A stretch of 64,000 bases of DNA from Mycobacterium neglectum (GTDB lineage: Bacteria > Actinomycetota > Actinomycetes > Mycobacteriales > Mycobacteriaceae). The stretch is from NCBI RefSeq assembly GCF_002591975.1, contig NZ_NVQE01000008.1, forward strand, positions 62,001 to 126,000, in the 5' to 3' direction. A model generated the notes under the pieces. That model was not told the DNA's origin. It did not search any database and was given only the letters and a program-made list of their open reading frames with translations. The translations under genes and the position numbers were made by a program. This document shows positions 52,354 through 60,381 of the stretch, one piece after another; within the stretch, counting starts at the first letter, position 1; each line of letters begins with the position of its first letter.

Positions 52354-52372
52354 ATTCTCTCTGGCGGAGAAT
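52354..52372. promoter_or_regulatory. outward-facing ATTCTC-N7-GAGAAT half-sites
   Basis: ATTCTC (52354-52359) and GAGAAT (52367-52372) are perfect half-sites of the regulon element in reversed order, spaced seven bases. They lie in the 82-base divergent gap between the enoyl-CoA hydratase and acyl-CoA synthetase. Each faces its own gene, so this may be a variant double site. Confidence 0.4.
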
Positions 52373-52408
52373 AGCATCGGTGCCCGACGCGGAGGAGCGG
52401 CAAAGCCC

Positions 52409-53947
52409 ATGCGAAGAATCCCCGAGTACCTGACCAAACGCTATGTAGCCGAAGGGTGGTGGACGCAGGAGACGCTCGGGGATCTGGTGGCCGGCGGACT
52501 GGCGGCCAACCCGGCCACGGCCTTCCGTGTGCATTCGGAGGTGCGTCCGTTCTCCGGCACCTTCGCCGACGTCGAGATCCAGGCCCGCAGGCTGGCCGCG
52601 GGACTGCGGTCGCGCGGCGTCGCCGCGGGCGACGTCGTAGCCATCCAGCTGCCGAACTGGATGGAGGCCGCCGCGGCATTCTGGGCCTCGACCTTCCTCG
52701 GCGCGGTGACCGTGCCGATCGTGCACTTCTACGGTCGCAGGGAACTCGGCCACATCATGTCGACGGCCCGGCCGAAGGCCTTCATCACCACCGCCGAATT
52801 CGGCCGGATGACGTTCCAGGCCGACCTGTGCGCAGACGTGCCGATCGTCGGTCTGGTCGGCAGCACATACGACGACCTCCTTGCCGACGATCCGATGACG
52901 GGCACCCTCGGCGCGGACCCCGCCAGTCCCGCGCTGATCGCGTTCACGTCGGGCACGACGAGCAACCCCAAGGGCGTCATCCACAGCCATCAGACGCTCG
53001 GCTTCGAGACGCGTCAGCTCCTCGAGAACTATCCACCCGACCGCGGCAGGCAGCTGACCGCCACTCCGGTCGGCCACTTCATCGGGATGCTCGGCGCCTT
53101 CCTCATCCCGGTGCTCGAAGGCGCGCCCATCGATCTGTGCGACGTGTGGGATCCGGGCCGGGTACTCGAGCTGATCGAACGCGACGGGTTGTCGATCGGC
53201 GGCGGGCCGCCCTACTTCGTCACCAGCGTGCTCGATCATCCGGACTGCACGCCGGACCACATTCGCCACTTCACGACGGTCGGGCTCGGTGGCTCGACGG
53301 TTCCCGCCGCGGTGACCCGCCGGCTGGCCGACCTCGGAATGTTCGTCTTCCGCTCCTATGGCAGCACCGAGCATCCGTCGATCACGGGCTCGCGACGCAG
53401 CGCGCCGGAGGACAAGCGGCTGTTCACCGACGGTGATGTCCGGCCGGGAGTCGAGATCCGCCTTGGGCCCGACGGCGAGATCTTCAGTCGCGGGCCCGAT
53501 TTGTGCCTCGGCTACACCGACGATTCCATGACCGAGCGCGCGTTCGACCCGGATGGCTGGTATCGCACCGGTGACGTCGGCGTGCTCGACGACGACGGCT
53601 ACCTCACCATCACCGACCGCAAGGCCGACGTGATCATCCGCGGCGGTGAGAACATCAGCGCGCTCGAGGTCGAGGAGGTGCTCCTCGGCATGGCCGCCGT
53701 CGTCGAGGCCGTCGTGGTGGCGGCACCCGACAACCGTCTCGGCGAGCGTGCGGCCGCGGTGTTGCGGGTTCGAGATGGCCACGACATGCCGACACTCGAC
53801 GAGGTCCGTGCCCATTTCAAGGCGGCAGGTGTCGCGGTCCAGAAATGGCCGGAGGAGCTCCATCGTGTCGCCGACGGCGAAGACTTTCCGCGCACCGCGA
53901 GCGGCAAAGTGCAGAAGTTTCGCGTTCGCCAGAACATTCAGGCGTGA
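52409..53947 (+). CDS. acyl-CoA synthetase (AMP-forming)
   Basis: A 512-residue ANL-superfamily ligase. P-loop IAFTSGTTSNPKGVIHSH, YGSTEHPS, GWYRTGDVG, and the C-terminal catalytic Lys in RTASGKVQKF are present. It resembles cyclohexanecarboxylate-CoA ligase-type enzymes. ATG 52409 has GGAGGAG 11 bases upstream. The enzyme would activate a carboxylic acid intermediate with ATP and CoA. A second ligase follows at 55238. Confidence 0.93.
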   Translation: MRRIPEYLTKRYVAEGWWTQETLGDLVAGGLAANPATAFRVHSEVRPFSGTFADVEIQARRLAAGLRSRGVAAGDVVAIQLPNWMEAAAAFWASTFLGAVTVPIVHFYGRRELGHIMSTARPKAFITTAEFGRMTFQADLCADVPIVGLVGSTYDDLLADDPMTGTLGADPASPALIAFTSGTTSNPKGVIHSHQTLGFETRQLLENYPPDRGRQLTATPVGHFIGMLGAFLIPVLEGAPIDLCDVWDPGRVLELIERDGLSIGGGPPYFVTSVLDHPDCTPDHIRHFTTVGLGGSTVPAAVTRRLADLGMFVFRSYGSTEHPSITGSRRSAPEDKRLFTDGDVRPGVEIRLGPDGEIFSRGPDLCLGYTDDSMTERAFDPDGWYRTGDVGVLDDDGYLTITDRKADVIIRGGENISALEVEEVLLGMAAVVEAVVVAAPDNRLGERAAAVLRVRDGHDMPTLDEVRAHFKAAGVAVQKWPEELHRVADGEDFPRTASGKVQKFRVRQNIQA

Positions 53948-54013
53948 GTCGGGAACAGGTGCATGAGAACGCCATTACCACTCGGCCGTAAAACCTTGTT
54001 ACGGTGGCACTAG

Positions 54014-54028
54014 GAGAATAGGATTCTC
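54014..54028 (+). promoter_or_regulatory. GAGAAT-N3-ATTCTC operator copy 8
   Basis: GAGAATAGGATTCTC is a perfect palindrome overlapping the -10 TAGGAT (54019-54024); -35 TTGTTA (53996-54001) is 17 bases upstream. This is the clearest promoter of the regulon. It drives the amidohydrolase-acyl-CoA synthetase operon. Confidence 0.72.
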
Positions 54029-54050
54029 GTAAGAGGATAAGGAGTCTTTC

Positions 54051-55241
54051 ATGGGCCAGCTGTCGCACCGGGTCGACATTCCGTTTCCGCTGTTCGACGC
54101 GGACAACCATCTTTACGAGCCGCCAGAGGCGATGACCAAGTACCTGCCCAAGGAGTACAAGGACGTCGTCCAATACGTCGAGATCAACGGCCGTACCAAG
54201 ATCGCGCTGAAGGGCCAGATCAGCAACTACATCCCGAACCCCACCTTCTCGGTGGTCGCCAAGCCGGGCGCCTGGGAGGAGTACTTCAAATTCGGAAACC
54301 CCGACGGCAAGAGCAAGCGTGAACTCTTCGGTGAGCCGATGCGCGCCATTCCGGCGTTCTTCGAGCCCGCGCCACGGCTGGAGAAGATGAACGAGCTGGG
54401 TCTCGACCGTTCGCTGATGTTCCCGACGCTGGCCAGCCTGATCGAGGAGCGTCTCTCCGATGACCCGCTCGCGATCCACGTCATCATCCACGCGCTCAAC
54501 GAGTGGCTGCACGAGGTGTGGGGCTTCAACTACAAGAACCGCATCTTCACCACCCCGGTGATCACCCTGCCCATCGTCGAGAAGGCGATCGAGGAGTTGG
54601 ACTGGGCGGTCAAGCGCGGTGCCCGCGCGATCCTCATCCGCCCCGCGCCGGTGCCCGGGTTCCGCGGCCCGCGGTCCTTCGCGCTGCCCGAGTTCGACCC
54701 GTTCTGGCAGAAGTGCGTCGAGTACGACGTCTTCGTAGGCATGCACTCCAGCGACAGCGGTTACTCCCGCTACACCTCGGAGTGGGACGGCGCCGCGCAG
54801 GAGATGCTGCCCTTCCAGACCAACGCGATGTCGATCCTCAACGAGTGGCGGCCGATTCAGGATGCCGTGGCCTCTTGGGTGATTCACGGTGCACTGTTCC
54901 GGTTCCCGAAGCTGAAGGTCGGCATCGTCGAGGCGGGTTCGAAGTGGATGTTCCCGCTGCTGGACTCCATGGCCGAGGTCTACAAGAAGGCGCCAGAAGC
55001 CTTCCCGGGCAACCCGATGGAGGAGATCAAGAACCGCATCTTCGTCAGCCCGTTCTACGAGGAGGGCATCGACGATCTGATCAACCTGATCGGCGTCGAC
55101 CAGGTGCTCTACGGCTCGGACTGGCCGCACCCCGAGGGGCTTGCGGAACCGACCCACTATGTGACCGCGCTCGAGCACCTCTCCATGGAGGATCAGGCGA
55201 AGATCATGGGCGGCAACCTCGGTCGCCTCGTCACCGTGTGA
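54051..55241 (+). CDS. amidohydrolase-2 family metal-dependent hydrolase
   Basis: A 396-residue TIM-barrel amidohydrolase with intact ligands: D16-A-D18-N-H20 and LYGSDWPHPEG near the end. Sequence tracts IRPAPVPGFRGPRSF and VGMHSSDSGY are characteristic of this actinobacterial subfamily. AAGGAG precedes ATG 54051. It is coupled (GTGA) to a FadD3-like ligase, suggesting a ring-opening step followed by CoA activation of the acid formed. The reaction itself is inferred. Confidence 0.9.
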   Translation: MGQLSHRVDIPFPLFDADNHLYEPPEAMTKYLPKEYKDVVQYVEINGRTKIALKGQISNYIPNPTFSVVAKPGAWEEYFKFGNPDGKSKRELFGEPMRAIPAFFEPAPRLEKMNELGLDRSLMFPTLASLIEERLSDDPLAIHVIIHALNEWLHEVWGFNYKNRIFTTPVITLPIVEKAIEELDWAVKRGARAILIRPAPVPGFRGPRSFALPEFDPFWQKCVEYDVFVGMHSSDSGYSRYTSEWDGAAQEMLPFQTNAMSILNEWRPIQDAVASWVIHGALFRFPKLKVGIVEAGSKWMFPLLDSMAEVYKKAPEAFPGNPMEEIKNRIFVSPFYEEGIDDLINLIGVDQVLYGSDWPHPEGLAEPTHYVTALEHLSMEDQAKIMGGNLGRLVTV

Positions 55242-56701
55242 CGGATAGGAAACCCTTCAAGACCATCCCCGAGATGGTCTTGAGCGCGGCGGACCGCTTC
55301 GGTGACGCAGAAGCGGTTGTCGACGGTCCGCTGCGCCTCAGTTTCATCGAGATCGTTGATCGGATTCGTTGCGCAGCAGGCGCCTTCGCGGATTTCGGCA
55401 TCGTCAAGGGTGATCGGGTAGCGATCTGGGCGCCCAACTGCGCAGAATGGATGATCGCCGCATTCGGCCTGCTCACCGCTGGCGGAGTGCTCGTTCCCGT
55501 GAACACGCGCTTCAAAGCCGAAGAAGCAGCCGACATCATCGGCCGCAGTGGGGCAAAGGCGGTAGTGGCCCAGAAGGGATTCCTCGGCCAGGACTACTCC
55601 GCCCCCGCAGGTGTGCCCGTGATCGACCTGAAGTCCGACTTCCTTTCCAGCGGTTCACCGTGGGAGGTCCACGGCCTGGAGGGCTCGGACATCTCCGACA
55701 TCATCTTCACCTCGGGCACAACCGGGCGTCCGAAGGGTGTGATGATGAACCACCGTCAGAATCTGCGCCTCTACGCCGAATGGTGTGAGCTCGCGGACCT
55801 GCGCGCGGGTGACCGCTATCTGATGGTCAACCCGTACTTCCACACCTTCGGTTACAAGGCGGGGCTGATCGCCTCGTTCACTCGGGGCGCGACCATGGTT
55901 CCGGTGGACGTCTTCGATGTCGAGCGTGTCGTGGAACTGATTGCCGCCGAACGGATCACGATGCTTCCGGGGCCGCCCACGCTATATCACTCATTACTGG
56001 CGGTCGCCGACAAGAGCAAGCTGTCCACTCTGCGCGCGGGCGTGACCGGCGCGGCCGACATCCCGGTGGAACTGGTCCGCCGAGTACATGAGGAGTTGCC
56101 CTTCCAAACGCTGGCCACCGGCTACGGCTTGACCGAGGCGGGCACGGTGACGCTGTCGAGACCGGGCGACTCCTTCGAAGACATCGCGACCACCGCCGGA
56201 ACGGCGTGCGACGGAGTCGAGGTCCGGATCGCCGACGACGGCGAGGTGCTGGTGCGTGGTTACACCGTGATGCAGGGTTACCTCGACGATCCAGTCGCCA
56301 CCGCCGAAACGATCGACGACGACGGCTGGCTGCACACCGGCGATCTCGGCACGCTTGACGCCGCTGGACGGCTGCGGATCGTCGGCCGCAAGAAGGACAT
56401 GTACATCGTCGGCGGCTTCAACGCCTATCCCGCGGAGATCGAGGGTTATCTGCTGGAGCATCCAGCCGTCGCGCAGGCGGCCGTGATCGGCGTGCCGGAT
56501 GAACGGATGGGTCAGGTGGGCAAGGCGTTCATCGTCGCCAAGGCGGGTGGACCGGCGATCAGCAGCGACGATCTCATCGAGTGGAGCCGCCAACGAATGG
56601 CGGGTTTCAAGGTGCCCCGGTATGTAGAGTTCCTCGACAAGCTGCCGTTGAACGCCACCGGCAAGGTGGTCAAGGATGACTTGCACAAACGAGACCGCTG
56701 A
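55238..56701 (+). CDS. FadD3-like acyl-CoA synthetase
   Basis: A 487-residue ANL ligase: IIFTSGTTGRPKGVMMNH, YGLTEAGTVT, GWLHTGDLG, and Lys in NATGKVVKDDL. Sections such as NPYFHTFGYKAGLIASF and GPPTLYHSLL closely follow mycobacterial FadD3, which activates the HIP acid from cholesterol rings C/D. A related bicyclic or ring-derived acid is a reasonable guess; orthology is not shown. GTG 55238 overlaps the amidohydrolase stop. Confidence 0.92.
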   Translation: MTDRKPFKTIPEMVLSAADRFGDAEAVVDGPLRLSFIEIVDRIRCAAGAFADFGIVKGDRVAIWAPNCAEWMIAAFGLLTAGGVLVPVNTRFKAEEAADIIGRSGAKAVVAQKGFLGQDYSAPAGVPVIDLKSDFLSSGSPWEVHGLEGSDISDIIFTSGTTGRPKGVMMNHRQNLRLYAEWCELADLRAGDRYLMVNPYFHTFGYKAGLIASFTRGATMVPVDVFDVERVVELIAAERITMLPGPPTLYHSLLAVADKSKLSTLRAGVTGAADIPVELVRRVHEELPFQTLATGYGLTEAGTVTLSRPGDSFEDIATTAGTACDGVEVRIADDGEVLVRGYTVMQGYLDDPVATAETIDDDGWLHTGDLGTLDAAGRLRIVGRKKDMYIVGGFNAYPAEIEGYLLEHPAVAQAAVIGVPDERMGQVGKAFIVAKAGGPAISSDDLIEWSRQRMAGFKVPRYVEFLDKLPLNATGKVVKDDLHKRDR

Positions 56702-56796
56702 GCGTGCGCACAGCGTGTAAATAGCATTTCCGCAGGAAGGTCGGCATTTGTCGGGCCTGTGGAGGGAAGGTATCGTCGCGGCGATACGCAAAAAAG

Positions 56797-56811
56797 GATA
56801 ATGGCATTCTC
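56797..56811 (+). promoter_or_regulatory. GATAAT-N3-ATTCTC operator copy 9
   Basis: GATAATGGCATTCTC followed by ATG deviates from the consensus by one base. It lies 33 bases before the first Mas gene, in the 142-base gap 56702-56843. GATAAT may also act as the -10. Confidence 0.6.
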
Positions 56812-56843
56812 ATGAAAAGTAGGCATAGGACAAGGAGGTCGCC

Positions 56844-57674
56844 GTGCCGTCATTCAAGCGCCGTGCGTCGGTGACCGACCCTGATCCGGTCGAGGAATCG
56901 CCGAAGCCGCCGGACGCCCCGGTGAGCGACGCGCTGACCCTGGCTGAAGAGGCTGAGGCCGAGGCGGCTGAGGCCGAGGCGGCCGCCGCCGCGGCGCGCG
57001 CAAAGGCACGGGCGATCCGGTTGCGTCGCGAGGCGCAGGAATCCGAAGCCAGGTCCAAGGCGGAAGCCAAGGCCGAGGCCGAATCCGAGAGCCTGGAAGC
57101 GATGGCCGACGACGAGGCTGTTGTCGAGCTACCCGATACCGCCCGCGACGAACAAGAGCAACACGCACCAGGCGGTCGCCGGTGGGGGCTCGTCCTCAAG
57201 ATTGTCGCGATGACATTGGCGGTCCTCGGCACGGCCGCGCTGATCACGGTCAGCGTGCTCATGGTGAACCAGCACCGGAAGGCAGTCGCAACCCAACAGC
57301 TTGACGCGGAGTATCAAGCGGCCGGCAGGCAGAGTGTGGTGACCTTGATGTCGTTGGACTTCAACAATGCCGAAGCCGACGTGGCGCGCATCATCGACAA
57401 CACGACCGGCCAGTTCCAGAAGGACTTCCAGGACCAGCAGGCCGACTTCATCAAGGTCGCCCAGGATGCCAAGGTGATCACCGATGTCAACGTCACCGCC
57501 ACCGCGGTCGAGTCGATGACCCCGACATCCGCCGTGGTGCTCATTGCCGCCACCTCCCGAGTCACCAATTCCTCAGGCGCAAAACAGGAGCCGCGCGCAT
57601 GGCGGCTGTCGGTCAACCTCGAACGGGTCGACGGCGGACAGGTGAAGATGTCGAAAGTCGAGTTCGTACCGTGA
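56844..57674 (+). CDS. Mce-associated membrane protein (Mas)
   Basis: A 276-residue Mce-associated protein. An acidic, Ala/Glu/Lys-rich N-terminal region (about 30-95) is predicted coiled coil; one membrane segment is at about 116-138 (VLKIVAMTLAVLGTAALITV); the C-terminal periplasmic domain (about 150-276) has the Mas/SnoaL-like fold with a DFNNAEADVARIIDNTTGQF stretch. Mas proteins stabilise Mce complexes. GTG 56844 has AAGGAGG upstream. It is coupled (GTGA) to a second Mas gene. Confidence 0.9.
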   Translation: MPSFKRRASVTDPDPVEESPKPPDAPVSDALTLAEEAEAEAAEAEAAAAAARAKARAIRLRREAQESEARSKAEAKAEAESESLEAMADDEAVVELPDTARDEQEQHAPGGRRWGLVLKIVAMTLAVLGTAALITVSVLMVNQHRKAVATQQLDAEYQAAGRQSVVTLMSLDFNNAEADVARIIDNTTGQFQKDFQDQQADFIKVAQDAKVITDVNVTATAVESMTPTSAVVLIAATSRVTNSSGAKQEPRAWRLSVNLERVDGGQVKMSKVEFVP

Positions 57675-58330
57675 GCGCCGACAATAAGGGCCCGCAGCCG
57701 GACGAAAGCACCGCGCAGGAGAGCGGCGAGGCCGTCGAGATCACCGAGTCCGGCGAAGTCGCCGAGCATTCCAGCGACGAGATCGTCGAGGACACCGGCG
57801 GCAAGGACCCCGAGCGTGCGGGTTCCACCGGCGCCCGGCGCAATCTCGGCGCCATCCTGGGTGTCGTCCTGGTGGCGGCCGCACTGGTCGTCTCTGCCGG
57901 AGTGGCCGGCTGGCTGTACTTCTACCAATACCGAGTGGATCAACAGACCAATGCGGCAGCCGCGAACGTCGCGCTGGAAGCCGCCAAGAGTGGCACCGTG
58001 GCATTGCTGTCCTACTCGCCGGACACTCTCGAAAATGACTTCACGGCTGCCAAATCGAATCTGACCGGTGACTTCCTTTCGTACTACACGCAATTCACCG
58101 AACAGATCGTCACGCCGGCTGCCAAGGAGAAACAGGTCAAGACCGTCGCTGCCGTCATTCGGGGCGCGGTGTCCGAGATACAACCGGACTCCGCAACCGT
58201 TCTGTTGTTCATCAACCAGACGACCACCAGCAAGGAGAATCCGGACGGCGCATTTGCGGCCAGTAGCGTCAAGGTCGGCCTGAAGAAGATCGATGACCGC
58301 TGGTTGATCAACACATTCGACCCGGTATAG
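57671..58330 (+). CDS. Mce-associated membrane protein (Mas)
   Basis: A 219-residue Mas protein: acidic cytoplasmic N-tail (about 1-60), one membrane segment (LGAILGVVLVAAALVVSAGV), and a periplasmic domain with SYSPDTLENDFTAAKSNLTG. It ends in a typical DDRWLINTFDPV. It follows its paralogue by overlap. Together they probably belong to the Mce complex encoded 11 kb upstream on the same strand. Confidence 0.9.
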   Translation: MSADNKGPQPDESTAQESGEAVEITESGEVAEHSSDEIVEDTGGKDPERAGSTGARRNLGAILGVVLVAAALVVSAGVAGWLYFYQYRVDQQTNAAAANVALEAAKSGTVALLSYSPDTLENDFTAAKSNLTGDFLSYYTQFTEQIVTPAAKEKQVKTVAAVIRGAVSEIQPDSATVLLFINQTTTSKENPDGAFAASSVKVGLKKIDDRWLINTFDPV

Positions 58331-58341
58331 CGCGAGAGTCC

Positions 58342-59025
58342 GTGGACGTTTCGGTCGTTGTACCGCTGCCGATTTCGGTTGTGGACAATACCGCGGCTGC
58401 GTTCCTGCCGTTGGCGGCTGCGCCGCCGCTGTCGCGCGTCGTACGAACGCTGCTCGGCGCGGTGGCAGAGCCGGGCCGCATCGTCGTCGCCGCCGCTGAA
58501 CCTCTGATCGATGACGTCGGCGTCGCCCTGGCGTCCGAGGATCTGGCGTCGATAGGTGTCGCGGCCGTCGATGGGGACGCGACCAGGGCTGACTGCCTCG
58601 CTGCAGCATTGGAATACCTTCGGCACGCGTCGTTCTCGACGACCCACGTGCTGGTTCACGATATCTCCAGTCCGTTGGTATCGACCGATGTAGTGCAGCG
58701 TGTGGTCGCAGGCCTGCGTGGCGGTGGCACCGTCGTGTTGCCGGAACTCGCGGTGACCGACAGCGTCAAGTCCGTCAATGTCCATGGTTCCGTCACCGCC
58801 ACGGTGGATCGGTCAGTGTTGCGCACCATCCAATTCCCCCGCGGCTTCGCCATGGACGCACTCGCCGGGTGGCTCGCACAGCGCACGTTCGGCGATTTCG
58901 ACGAGGTCGCCGTCGCCATCGGCGCTGCCACCCCCATCACCTTCGTCGACGGTGACCCCGACGCGTTCCGCCCCGACCTGCCCAGAGACGCAGAGTTCAT
59001 CGAGGCGATCATCGCGAGCAGGTAG
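58342..59025 (+). CDS. degenerate IspD-like protein
   Basis: A 227-residue protein with the fold order of IspD/TarI cytidylyltransferases but no active site. The loop GxGxRxG...K is replaced by PISVVDNTAAAFLPLA; HDAARPL is HDISSPL; later parts (TVVLPELAVTDSVKSV, LRTIQFPRGFAMDAL) align in position. It lacks the Arg and Lys that bind CTP. It is 11 bases after the second Mas gene and so in that operon, and its stop faces an apparently intact IspD homologue. Role: pseudo-enzyme, possibly regulatory (inference). Confidence 0.72.
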   Translation: MDVSVVVPLPISVVDNTAAAFLPLAAAPPLSRVVRTLLGAVAEPGRIVVAAAEPLIDDVGVALASEDLASIGVAAVDGDATRADCLAAALEYLRHASFSTTHVLVHDISSPLVSTDVVQRVVAGLRGGGTVVLPELAVTDSVKSVNVHGSVTATVDRSVLRTIQFPRGFAMDALAGWLAQRTFGDFDEVAVAIGAATPITFVDGDPDAFRPDLPRDAEFIEAIIASR

Positions 59026-59031
59026 GCAGGC

Positions 59032-59739
59032 CTAGCGACGCGTGAGAAGGCGTACGGCGACGGCGATGTCCCCAGCGTAGGTCACCTTGAAGTTGCGGTG
59101 GTCGCCGCGGAACGTGCGGACTTCGATTTCGGTGAATTTCTCGACGCATGACGAGGTGTCGGTGCCCTCGAATCCTTCCCGTGCCGCGGCGCGGTAGGCC
59201 TCGAGCAGGGCCGCGGCGCGAAAGGCCTGCGGCGTCTGGACGCGCACCAGGTCGGTCATCGATTCGACGTCGTTATCGCCGCGGATGCGGACCACATCGA
59301 CGGCGGGTATCGCGGGGATTGCACCGCCGAACTCTCGCGCGACCGACAGCGCGGTGGCGAACATCTCAGGGCCGGCGAGCGGTCGGGCGGCGTCGTGGAT
59401 GACAACGACGTCGACGGACCCGGACTCAATGTCGGAGGCGAGGTATGCCAACACATTGGACTCCGACGCGTGCCGACTGTCCCCACCCTCGACGAATTCC
59501 ACTGCCGCCGTGGGTAGTTCCCGCCGCATCGTGTCCCGCGCCAACTCGAGCTCGCCGCTCCGAAACACCAACACGGTGCGAGCGATCTCGGGAACCCGGG
59601 TCAAGGTGTCGATGGACCAGGCGACCATCGAGCGGTCGGCGATCTTCACGTAGGCCTTGTTGCCGTCAGCCCCGACCCGCGTCCCAAGACCGGCTGCGAG
59701 CACAACGGCCACGGCACGGGGCCCCGGCGTCGCGCTCAT
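59032..59739 (-). CDS. IspD-like cytidylyltransferase
   Basis: A 235-residue IspD/TarI-family nucleotidyltransferase with the CTP-binding loop VVLAAGLGTRVG (Arg21), Lys28 in GNKAYVKI, HDAARPL and QTPQAFRAA. It transfers CMP to a sugar or polyol phosphate such as methylerythritol phosphate. There is no ispF next to it, so it may be a paralogue rather than the housekeeping IspD. ATG 59739 is preferred over GTG 59745. It is convergent with its degenerate relative, seven bases apart. Confidence 0.87.
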   Translation of the reverse strand: MSATPGPRAVAVVLAAGLGTRVGADGNKAYVKIADRSMVAWSIDTLTRVPEIARTVLVFRSGELELARDTMRRELPTAAVEFVEGGDSRHASESNVLAYLASDIESGSVDVVVIHDAARPLAGPEMFATALSVAREFGGAIPAIPAVDVVRIRGDNDVESMTDLVRVQTPQAFRAAALLEAYRAAAREGFEGTDTSSCVEKFTEIEVRTFRGDHRNFKVTYAGDIAVAVRLLTRR

Positions 59740-59792
59740 GACCACATCTTGTCACTGTGCGCGCCGTCGCGTGGTCGCGCTCCCGCGCCCGG

Positions 59793-60224
59793 TCAGTTGG
59801 TCAGGCCGAAGGCGTTGTGCACCTTGGTCGGCGTGATTCGCACAACCAGTTCGCCTGGCACTCCGTTGCGGCGGCCGAATTCCTCGGCCCGATCCGCGCC
59901 CATGTACCGGCCGCCGGTACGGGTGGCGATGTCGAGCAACTCGTCGGGATCTTCGCTGACCGTGGCGACACCCTGGACCTGGACGAAGGAGTACGGCGGC
60001 TGCGGGTCGTCGACACACATCACCACGCGTGGATCGCGTACGAGCGCGCGGCCTTTGGCGGTGTCTTTGCCGGTGTTGAATGCCAGCTGGCCGTTGTCGA
60101 CGACAAACCACACGGGAGCCACCAGCGGGCGGCCGTCGGACGCGAGGTAACCCAACATCCCGGTGCGGGTCCCTTCGGACAGGAAAGCAATGACGTCATC
60201 GGAGAGTTGGTCCACCCGCTCCAC
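59793..60224 (-). CDS. PPOX-class F420-dependent oxidoreductase
   Basis: A 143-residue split-barrel flavin/F420-binding protein. LSEGTRTGMLGYLASDGRP and VAPVWFVVDNGQLAFNTG match the mycobacterial F420 PPOX family; KVHNAFGLTN closes it. It may use F420H2 as hydride donor, for example for biliverdin-type or quinone substrates. GTG start at 60224. It stands alone 47 bases after IspD-like on the same strand. Confidence 0.88.
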   Translation of the reverse strand: MERVDQLSDDVIAFLSEGTRTGMLGYLASDGRPLVAPVWFVVDNGQLAFNTGKDTAKGRALVRDPRVVMCVDDPQPPYSFVQVQGVATVSEDPDELLDIATRTGGRYMGADRAEEFGRRNGVPGELVVRITPTKVHNAFGLTN

Positions 60225-60381
60225 GGTAGCGCGGGCGGCCCATTGCGGTCAGTGGAGCCGTGATCGACGGGCAGGCCACCAACAGGGCATCGGGGCCGCC
60301 GCAATGGCGTGAGTAGTGCACTCCCCGATGTTGTGGGGGACGGATGCGACGGATGCGGTGGACGTTGGCGAAGATAGAGCC

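Noticed and set aside
52172..53863. 563-codon minus-strand frame opposite the acyl-CoA synthetase
   Set aside because: It is a GC-rich shadow: the plus-strand frame has all ligase motifs, while this one shows Arg/His/Asp-rich low-complexity sequence.
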